8,811 bases of DNA from Acidobacteriaceae bacterium (GTDB taxonomy: Bacteria > Acidobacteriota > Terriglobia > Terriglobales > SbA1). The position numbers and the translations under genes were made by a program. Positions 1 to 5,295 of the stretch are shown in pieces. Under the pieces are notes generated by a model. The model was not told the DNA's origin, made no database searches, and worked only from the letters and a program-made list of their open reading frames with translations. Where the stretch lies: positions 3,779-12,589 of the forward strand of contig PMHI01000321.1 of NCBI GenBank assembly GCA_003156615.1, written 5' to 3'. Position 1 is the first letter of the stretch, and each line of letters starts with the position of its first letter.

Positions 1-10
1 CAACGCTTTC

Positions 11-919
11 GTGGTCACAATGTTCGTCGTAGTGTTCGTCGTCGGCTGGGTGACGCCGCCTCTGGCTGCCCAGCAGGCGGAGTGGTGCAAGAAATTGCCC
101 CGCCCGGCCTACAGCAAGTTGGAGCGGGTTCCGACTGCGGACGCCTGGTTTGAGGTGTACAGGGTTCGCCCCGGCGTGTTTGCGATCTACGAACCGCACC
201 AACTGGAAGAGGTGATTTCGTATCTGATCATCGGAGCCGATAGGGCGTTGCTGTTTGACACGGGCATGGGCATCGGCAATATCCAGGCTGTGGTTGCGGG
301 ATTAACCCGGCTGCCGGTGAGCGTGGTGAACTCGCACACTCACAACGACCACGTCGGGGACAACTGGCGGTTCACGGATGTCTACGGCATGGATACGGAT
401 TTCACCCGAGCCAACGCACGAGGGTCAAAACAGGACGCGCAAGCCGAACTTGCGCCGGAAGAAATCTGCGGAGCGCTGCCGGCAGGGTTCGACCGAAACG
501 CCTACGCGACCAAGCCGTTCCACGTCACGCACTGGCTGCACGATGGCGACAAGATTGATCTCGGTGGACGTGTGCTGAAAGTGATCGGCACGCCCGGCCA
601 TACGCCCGACTCCATCGCGCTGCTCGACGAGAAAAACGGCCTGTTGTTCACGGGCGACAGCTTCTATCTTGGCCCGATCTATCTATACCGTCCAGAAACC
701 GATCTGGATGCCTATGTGGCGTCGATCGAGAAACTGGCGGCGCTGGCGGCTCATCTGCAACTTCTCTTGCCTTCCCACAATGTGCCGGTCGCCGATCCGA
801 GCGATCTTCCGAAGGTGGTTGCCGCGATTCAGCAGGTACGTCGCGGAGAACTGAAGCCGGTGGCCACAGACGGGAAACGAGAATATTTGTTCGATGGATT
901 CTCGTTCCTGATGCGCTAA
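11..919 (+). CDS. Exported metallo-beta-lactamase-fold hydrolase (5' end possibly outside window)
   Basis: This is a zinc-dependent hydrolase of the metallo-beta-lactamase (MBL) superfamily, probably periplasmic. Numbering from GTG 11, the metal ligands are all visible: HTHNDH at 109-114 (His109, His111, Asp113, His114), His197 in GTPGHT, Asp216 in TGDS, and His256 in PSHN. The bridging Asp216 is typical of glyoxalase II, lactonase and RNase Z-like members; true class B beta-lactamases have Cys or Ser there, so antibiotic hydrolysis is not implied. The first 20 residues form a hydrophobic segment ending in LAA, like a signal peptide, but no basic n-region precedes it. The frame stays open to base 2, so translation probably begins left of the window; GTG 11 and ATG 20 are the in-window alternatives. 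The gene converges on fabI across 91 bases. The substrate is unknown. The fold is certain, the exact function is not. Confidence 0.9.
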   Translation: MVTMFVVVFVVGWVTPPLAAQQAEWCKKLPRPAYSKLERVPTADAWFEVYRVRPGVFAIYEPHQLEEVISYLIIGADRALLFDTGMGIGNIQAVVAGLTRLPVSVVNSHTHNDHVGDNWRFTDVYGMDTDFTRANARGSKQDAQAELAPEEICGALPAGFDRNAYATKPFHVTHWLHDGDKIDLGGRVLKVIGTPGHTPDSIALLDEKNGLLFTGDSFYLGPIYLYRPETDLDAYVASIEKLAALAAHLQLLLPSHNVPVADPSDLPKVVAAIQQVRRGELKPVATDGKREYLFDGFSFLMR

Positions 920-942
920 TCGAAAATCAGATAGCCCCGTTC

Positions 943-990
943 GGTTGAAGATCCGGGCAAAACCTCAACCACAGGGGGCACAGAGGTTGA
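943..990. terminator. Mutually exclusive stem-loops between convergent 3' ends
   Basis: GGTTGA occurs at 943-948 and again at 985-990, and its complement TCAACC lies between them at 965-970. The middle copy can therefore pair with either flank, with loops of 16 or 14 bases. AACCTC 961-966 can also pair with GAGGTT 983-988. The position between the stops of the MBL hydrolase and fabI suits a bidirectional terminator, but there is no U-tract and the stems are only 6 base pairs. The central piece, 969-986, resembles the CACAGAG-type intergenic repeat seen in acidobacterial genomes; that resemblance is from memory, unchecked. Confidence 0.3.
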
Positions 991-1010
991 CAGCGTAGAA
1001 CACTCTGGTT

Positions 1011-1781
1011 TCAGAACCCCATGATGTTGTAGCCGCAATCCACGTAGAGGACTTCCCCGGTGATTCCGCTGCTGGCGTCGGAGGCGAGGAAGACTCCAGT
1101 CGAGCCGACTTCGTTCACCTCGACGTTGCGGCCCAGCGGGGCGTGCTCGGCATGGGCTTTGAGCATGTCGCCGAAGCCCGAAATGCCGCGCGCGGCAAGG
1201 GTTTTCACCGGTCCGGCGGAGATGGCGTTCACCCGGATCTTCTTTTTTCCCAGATCATAGGCCAGGTAACGCACGCTGCACTCGAGCCCTGCTTTGGCCA
1301 CGGCCATCACGTTGTAGCGGGGCACGACCTTCTCCGAAGCGTAGTAAGTCATGGTGAGAATCGATCCGCCATCTTCCATGAGCGGGGCGGCGGCGCGGGC
1401 AACCGCAACCAGGGAATACACGCTCACATCGAGCGCGATGCGGAAGCCCTCGCGCGTGGTGTTGAGGAATTCTCCCTTCAGTTCGTCGGCGGGAGCGTAG
1501 GCGACCGAATGCACCAGCGTGTGCAGCTTGCCGTAGCGCTCTTTGAGCGTGGCGAAGAGGCGGTCAATTTCTTCGTCTTTGCTGACGTCGCACATGTAGC
1601 CCTCGGCGCCGGGCAGGGAAAGAATAAGGTCCTTCGCTTCCTGCTCCAGGCGCTCATTCTGGTAGGTGATGGCAAGCTTCATGCCGGCGGCGTGGAGTCC
1701 CTGGGCGATGGACCAGGCGATCGAGCGCTTGTTGGCAACTCCGAAGACGACGGCGTTACGGCCCTGCAGGTCAGAGGACAT
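1011..1781 (-). CDS. fabI: Enoyl-[acyl-carrier-protein] reductase (FabI type)
   Basis: FabI catalyses the last step of each fatty acid elongation cycle, reducing trans-2-enoyl-ACP to acyl-ACP with NAD(P)H in the cytoplasm. The 256-residue product has the usual length and the divergent short-chain dehydrogenase fold. The nucleotide-binding segment is GVANKRSIAW at 14-23. The catalytic set matches the E. coli numbering exactly: Tyr146, Tyr156 and Lys163 in YYASEKVVPRYNVMAVAK. The substrate-loop segment ISAGPVKTLAARGISGF (187-203) is conserved and ends in Phe203. The position equivalent to E. coli Gly93 is Ala94, as in the Staphylococcus enzyme, so this is no evidence of triclosan resistance. 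ATG 1781 is preceded by AGGAG six bases upstream. The MFS gene lies 168 bases upstream on the same strand; a weak promoter candidate in that gap suggests fabI can be transcribed alone. Confidence 0.97.
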   Translation of the reverse strand: MSSDLQGRNAVVFGVANKRSIAWSIAQGLHAAGMKLAITYQNERLEQEAKDLILSLPGAEGYMCDVSKDEEIDRLFATLKERYGKLHTLVHSVAYAPADELKGEFLNTTREGFRIALDVSVYSLVAVARAAAPLMEDGGSILTMTYYASEKVVPRYNVMAVAKAGLECSVRYLAYDLGKKKIRVNAISAGPVKTLAARGISGFGDMLKAHAEHAPLGRNVEVNEVGSTGVFLASDASSGITGEVLYVDCGYNIMGF

Positions 1782-1787
1782 GGATGG

Positions 1788-1792
1788 CTCCT
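1788..1792 (-). promoter_or_regulatory. Shine-Dalgarno of fabI
   Basis: The minus strand reads AGGAG, then six bases (CCATCC), then ATG at 1781. The good spacing fixes the fabI start. Confidence 0.75.
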
Positions 1793-1803
1793 GGGAATGG
1801 GAA

Positions 1804-1832
1804 AGAATAACAGGTGAGGAGAAAACTCAGAA
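1804..1832 (-). promoter_or_regulatory. Candidate housekeeping promoter for fabI
   Basis: On the minus strand a -35-like TTCTGA (1827-1832) and a -10-like TATTCT (1804-1809) are separated by exactly 17 bases. They match the sigma70 consensus at 3 and 4 of 6 positions. Transcription would begin near 1797 and give a leader of about 16 bases that still contains the AGGAG site. The match is weak and rests on position as much as on sequence. Confidence 0.25.
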
Positions 1833-1920
1833 GTCACAGATCCGAATGCTCAGAAAGGAGAAGATTAAGAAGGCGTGTCGGAGGAAGGCGCGGAGGCGTG
1901 CCGCCATGTAGTTCTGCGTT

Positions 1921-1962
1921 CTCGCTTCTCGCTTCTCGTTTCTCACTTCTCACTTCTCACTT
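1921..1962. repeat. Heptamer tandem repeat CTCRCTT, six copies, spanning the MFS stop codon
   Basis: Six consecutive 7-base units run without interruption: CTCGCTT, CTCGCTT, CTCGTTT, then CTCACTT three times. On the coding (minus) strand this is an AAGTGAG/AAGCGAG array. The last codons of the transporter gene (S-E-K) and its TGA stop at 1950-1952 lie within the array, so the stop comes from a repeat unit. The three exact copies at the gene end and the three variant copies beyond it suggest duplication followed by drift. Because the unit is 7 bases, gain or loss of one copy within the coding part would change the reading frame. Confidence 0.9.
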
Positions 1963-3215
1963 AGCTCCACGTCATGGACTTCCTCGGCTGCTGCTGTTTG
2001 GACGGGCCAGCTGGCGGCCACGAAGGAGAGGCCATACACGCAAGCCAGGATGGCGAAGGCGGCGACCAGGCTGACCTTGTGCGCCACCGCGCCGACGCTG
2101 AGCGCGAGGACAAGTTGCAGAAAAGTTCCGGCGAAATAAAAGGCATTCTGCACGCGTCCCATGAGGTGTGGCGGGACCATTTCCATAAGGCTGGTGTTCA
2201 TGGCGATGCCGCCGACGCCGCGGGCCGACCCCATTACTGCGTAGAGGAGGATGGCGGCGACCAGCCAGTGCGAAACTGGAGCGCAGACCACGCATGCAGC
2301 GATGATCGCCATGGAAAACGCAACGGAACGACGGCCGCCCAGGCTGGCGATGATGGCGGGAGCATATAACGCACTTAAAAACGCGCCGGTGCCCCATCCG
2401 GCGTTGAGCCATCCGTAACCGACGGCGCCGGCATGGAAGATGCGCTCGCTCAGAGATGGAGTGACGACGACTCCCGTGATCATGGCTCCGAGGAACAATG
2501 CCCAGCTAATGCCGAGCAGCACGACGGCACGATGATCGCGGAGAAAGCGTAAGCCCTCGCCCATCTCACGCCAGAAGCGCTGGAACTGGGATTCAGCGGC
2601 GAGGATGTCGGCGCGCAGCTCGTCGGGGCGCAGCACGACGTGGCGCCCTTTGCGCACGCCGAAATAGCACAAAAACGAGACCACGTAGGTAGAGACGTCG
2701 ATTAAAAGCACGCCGCCAAGGCCGATGTGGTTGTACATGAAGCCCACCAGCGAGCCGGCAATGAGCCATCCTCCCTGAACCCCGGCCAGGAGAAAAGTAT
2801 TCGACTGCACGAATTGACCTTCGGGCGTGAGTTCCTGGATGAGGGCGGTGATGGTTGGCCAGAACATCCAGAAGCCGGCGGCGACCAGGGTATTCATCAG
2901 ATAGAGTTGCCAGACTTGGACGCGATGCCGAAACGCGAGGATGGCCACCGTGACGATGATCGCGGCGCGCACAGCGTCGAGCCACATGACCAGGCGGCGG
3001 CGATCTTCGCGGTCAATAATCACGCCGGTGAAGGGAAGCATCAGCATGGCAGGAATGGTCTGCAGAACGGCGAAGGTGCCGAGCGCCATCTCCGAGTGCG
3101 TGGCTTCGAGGATGTACCAGGCGACGGCGGCCGAGTTCATCCCGCTGCCCAACATGGAGATCACGTTGGCGGCAAAGACGAAGCGCAGCGGACGTCGACC
3201 GAGGATGTCGCGCAT
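1950..3215 (-). CDS. Major facilitator superfamily transporter (EntS/MFS_3-like)
   Basis: This is an inner-membrane secondary transporter of about 421 residues, with hydrophobic segments consistent with 12 helices. Family markers are motif A after helix 2, GVIIDREDRRR (residues 64-74 counted from ATG 3215), and a matching loop, PPHLMGRVQNAFYFAG, in the second half. A long charged central loop (near RKGRHVVLRPDEL through EGLRFLRDHRAV) joins the two six-helix halves. This layout is typical of the MFS_3 group, which includes the enterobactin exporter EntS and macrolide exporters, so proton-driven efflux is likely; the substrate cannot be read from sequence. ATG 3215 is preferred over the TTG just before it at 3218; no strong Shine-Dalgarno is visible. 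The gene lies upstream of fabI on the same strand and diverges from the TPR gene. Its last codons fall inside a heptamer repeat, which may have supplied the present C-terminus (ELSEK). Confidence 0.92.
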   Translation of the reverse strand: MRDILGRRPLRFVFAANVISMLGSGMNSAAVAWYILEATHSEMALGTFAVLQTIPAMLMLPFTGVIIDREDRRRLVMWLDAVRAAIIVTVAILAFRHRVQVWQLYLMNTLVAAGFWMFWPTITALIQELTPEGQFVQSNTFLLAGVQGGWLIAGSLVGFMYNHIGLGGVLLIDVSTYVVSFLCYFGVRKGRHVVLRPDELRADILAAESQFQRFWREMGEGLRFLRDHRAVVLLGISWALFLGAMITGVVVTPSLSERIFHAGAVGYGWLNAGWGTGAFLSALYAPAIIASLGGRRSVAFSMAIIAACVVCAPVSHWLVAAILLYAVMGSARGVGGIAMNTSLMEMVPPHLMGRVQNAFYFAGTFLQLVLALSVGAVAHKVSLVAAFAILACVYGLSFVAASWPVQTAAAEEVHDVELSEK

Positions 3216-3250
3216 CAATTCACTTTAGCTGAACTAGCCCGAAAGTTTCA

Positions 3251-3348
3251 CCACGGAGACAAGCCAGTCACCCAGAAACCAGGAGCAGAACTCTACTGGC
3301 TCGTGTGTAATTTCTAGGTTTTCTCCCGCTTCTTCAGTTTCTCCGTGG
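3251..3348. repeat. Nested inverted repeats in the divergent MFS/TPR spacer
   Basis: The outer arms are CCACGGAG (3251-3258) and CTCCGTGG (3341-3348), a perfect 8-base inverted pair. Inside them, AGCCAGT (3262-3268) pairs with ACTGGCT (3295-3301), a perfect 7-base inverted pair. The outer arm and its flank (TTTCACCACGGAGAC) resemble a dispersed intergenic repeat common in Acidobacteriota and some other phyla, from memory. The block may be a decayed non-coding repeat element rather than a regulatory structure. No open frame of note lies in it. Confidence 0.55.
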
Positions 3349-3392
3349 AGAGTTGCCTTCTTCCCTCACTCCTCTCACTCTCACGCTGATGC

Positions 3393-3421
3393 TTGCTTCC
3401 ACGCGCATTCGGCGCTAGCAT
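3393..3421 (+). promoter_or_regulatory. Candidate promoter for the TPR-protein gene
   Basis: TTGCTT (3393-3398) and TAGCAT (3416-3421) are 17 bases apart and match the sigma70 consensus at 3 and 4 of 6 positions. Transcription would start near 3428, giving a leader of about 47 bases that includes the strong ribosome site. The evidence is weak. Confidence 0.25.
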
Positions 3422-3463
3422 TCGCCTGCGGTTGGAACTGGATATCCGTTTTCGCCTCAGGGC

Positions 3464-3468
3464 GGAGG
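3464..3468 (+). promoter_or_regulatory. Strong Shine-Dalgarno of the TPR-protein gene
   Basis: GGAGG, within GGAGGTGA at 3464-3471, sits six bases before ATG 3475. It is the best ribosome site in the window and fixes this start. Confidence 0.85.
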
Positions 3469-3474
3469 TGACCG

Positions 3475-4629
3475 ATGAAAGGCAAGGCAGGGTTGGGAGC
3501 GCTGGTCGTGGTTTCTTTCAGCTTTTTGCTGGTCGCGGCGCGCGCCAGCGCACAGGGAGACAGGATCGTGATTCCGGCGGGCACGCCGGAAGACCACGAT
3601 CTGCAGGCCATTTCGAACGAGCAGGACACAGCGAAAAAACTCGCCATGTATCAGGACTTTGTGCAGAAGTATTCGTCGAATCCGGCGGCCGTGGCTTATG
3701 GGAACTGGCAGCTTGCGCAGGCCTACCAGACCTCGGGCGACTTGAACAAAGCACTCGAGTATGGAGATAAAGCGCTGGCTGGGGGCCCGCGGAACCTTGA
3801 CATCCTCGTCTTCGAGGCCAGCATCGCGCAGCAAGCGAAAGACAATACGAAGCTGATGGATTATGCGGCGAAGGGCGGGGAAGTTTGCAATTCCATCGGC
3901 AAGCAAGCAAAGCCGGAAGGCATGAGCGACGACGAGTTCAACCGGCAGGTGGCGGAAGACAAGAGCGCGGCCAAGAACGGGTGCAATTTTCTGGAGTCCG
4001 CGGGCTTCAACGTGATTGCCAGCGAGACCGATGCAAAACTGCGGATGGCCGACATCGAGAAGTTTTCGGCGGCGTTCCCGGACTCGGGGTTTCAGGATCA
4101 AGTCTCAAGCTACGCGATCTATACGCTGGGTCCAGGGCAGTTGAACGATCAGGCACGGCTGTTTGCGTATGGAGAAAAAACGCTGGCGGCAAACCCTAAC
4201 TCGCTGCCCGCCTTATTGCTGCTGGCCGGCTCTTATGTGGACGACGCCAAACCGGGCAGCGTGGGCAAAGCGGTGACCTACGCGCAAAGAGCGATTGCGC
4301 TGGCGAAGGGGGATGAGGCGGATGCGGACAAGTCGCGCAAGCTTTCGGCGGGCGTGGCGCATTCGATTCTGGGATACGCCTACATCAAGCAAGACAAAAC
4401 GGCGGCGGCGCTTCCGGAATTGCGGGCGGCCGAGGGACTGCTGAAGGGGCAGGACGATCAGCAATACGCCTTCGCCCTCTATCGTTTGGGTTTCGCCTAC
4501 GCCAAGCTCAGCCGGGTGAACGAAGCGCGCGACGTGTTGACGGAGGCAGTGAAGATTCCCGGTCCGGTGCAGGCCATGTCGCAAGACCTGCTCAGCAAGG
4601 TGAATGCGGCGCGGGCGAAAGCGAAGTGA
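3475..4629 (+). CDS. Exported TPR-repeat protein of unknown function
   Basis: The 384-residue product starts with a clear signal peptide: a basic MKGK, a hydrophobic core to about residue 22, then the cleavage motif ASA at 24-26 before Gln27. The mature protein is almost entirely helical and built from tetratricopeptide-like pairs. The clearest are at about 73-104 (AYGNWQLAQAYQTSGDLNKALEYGDKAL-type pattern), 294-325 (HSILGYAYIKQDKTAAALPELRAAE) and 332-365 (AFALYRLGFAYAKLSRVNEARDVLTEAV), with a weaker unit near 225-240. TPRs are protein-protein scaffolds, so a periplasmic assembly or binding role is possible but unproven. Two cysteines in the mature region, Cys138 and Cys170, could form a disulfide in the periplasm. 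The gene diverges from the MFS gene and converges on the secreted Pro-rich protein, with 7 bases between stops. No operon partner is visible. Confidence 0.88.
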   Translation: MKGKAGLGALVVVSFSFLLVAARASAQGDRIVIPAGTPEDHDLQAISNEQDTAKKLAMYQDFVQKYSSNPAAVAYGNWQLAQAYQTSGDLNKALEYGDKALAGGPRNLDILVFEASIAQQAKDNTKLMDYAAKGGEVCNSIGKQAKPEGMSDDEFNRQVAEDKSAAKNGCNFLESAGFNVIASETDAKLRMADIEKFSAAFPDSGFQDQVSSYAIYTLGPGQLNDQARLFAYGEKTLAANPNSLPALLLLAGSYVDDAKPGSVGKAVTYAQRAIALAKGDEADADKSRKLSAGVAHSILGYAYIKQDKTAAALPELRAAEGLLKGQDDQQYAFALYRLGFAYAKLSRVNEARDVLTEAVKIPGPVQAMSQDLLSKVNAARAKAK

Positions 4630-4636
4630 CGCCGGA

Positions 4637-5248
4637 TCACGGTTTCAACAACTCATCGGAAAGCAAATGAGCCTTCAGCGCGAGATTGTGGGCGCGGTCG
4701 ACGTCTCCCTCGGCGACAGCTTTCTTTGATTGTTCCATGAACTGCTTGATCTGGCTCACCATCTCCTGCTGGCTGGCATTGAGCTGATGTCCCTCGAGCT
4801 TCTTCAGGTTTTCCTCGGTAGCCACCCTGAGTTGCTCGGCGGTGAAGCGCTCGTACGAGGCCTGTGCGGCATTCGCGCCGGGGGTAAGCTGGACCGCCGG
4901 TTCGTCCGATCCTCCGTTGCGGACAACTTTCTTGGGAGGCGGACAGGGCTGCGAGGCGGCGGAATTTACCGCGGAGTTTGGCGCAGGTGCGGCCGCCGAG
5001 CAATTTGGCGTAGTCGTTTTCTTGCGATGGTGAGGTTTGGGAGCGGGCTTGGGTGAATTCCGAGTGTCCTGCGTCGGCGGCGTGGGAGTGGGCGAAGGTT
5101 GTGCGGGTGGCGCCTGCGATGAGCCGCCGGCCTGGCTTTCGGGCGTTTGGGACGCAAGGGTAAGCGTGCTCGGAGAACCCATGCTCAGAACGCTCAGAAG
5201 GCAGACGGCGAGGATTGCGGCCAGAGTCATCTTCGATATCCGTGTCAT
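4637..5248 (-). CDS. Small secreted Pro-rich protein with C-terminal helical domain, unknown function
   Basis: I do not recognise this family by name. From ATG 5248 the product is 203 residues: a signal peptide (MTRISK, then a hydrophobic core to about residue 22, plausible cleavage near 32), a Pro/Ser/Thr/Ala-rich low-complexity linker (about 36-120) with a basic HHRKK patch at 73-77, and a charged helical domain at about 130-202 ending SDELLKP. Cys83 and Cys102 lie in the linker; Cys16 does not sit in a proper lipobox, so it is not a convincing lipoprotein. ATG 5248 is chosen because it gives a normal n-region. An in-frame TTG at 5299 overlaps the kinase stop (TTGA) and would add 17 residues before the signal peptide. 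Neither start has a good Shine-Dalgarno. The linker could span or bind peptidoglycan, with the helical domain as interaction module; that is speculation. It lies 47 bases after the sensor kinase and is probably co-transcribed with it. Confidence 0.8.
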   Translation of the reverse strand: MTRISKMTLAAILAVCLLSVLSMGSPSTLTLASQTPESQAGGSSQAPPAQPSPTPTPPTQDTRNSPKPAPKPHHRKKTTTPNCSAAAPAPNSAVNSAASQPCPPPKKVVRNGGSDEPAVQLTPGANAAQASYERFTAEQLRVATEENLKKLEGHQLNASQQEMVSQIKQFMEQSKKAVAEGDVDRAHNLALKAHLLSDELLKP

Positions 5249-5295
5249 GCGGCTAAGCTGTTCGGATTTTACGCCTCGGAGAGTCGCAGCAGAAA

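Noticed and set aside
1011..1781. Possible triclosan-resistant FabI because the Gly93 equivalent is Ala
   Set aside because: Alanine is the normal residue at this place in sensitive FabI proteins such as that of Staphylococcus aureus, and Phe203 is retained.
1143..1817. A 224-codon open frame on the plus strand opposite fabI
   Set aside because: It lies antisense to a gene whose every catalytic residue is conserved, and its His/Gly/Val-rich product shows no domain; it is a by-product of GC-rich codon use.
1011..3215. MFS exporter plus fabI as a self-resistance pair protecting against a FabI inhibitor
   Set aside because: There is no biosynthetic gene nearby, fabI looks like the ordinary housekeeping form, and the 168-base gap holds its own promoter candidate; adjacency alone is too little.
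3457..4101. A 214-codon minus-strand frame opposite the TPR gene
   Set aside because: The plus-strand gene has a strong Shine-Dalgarno, a signal peptide and TPR patterns; the opposite frame is Arg/Leu-rich without any feature.
4626..4640. GTGA-N7-TCAC dyad covering both convergent stop codons as a terminator
   Set aside because: The arms are only 4 bases and each consists mostly of the TGA stop itself; no U-tract is present, so chance explains it.
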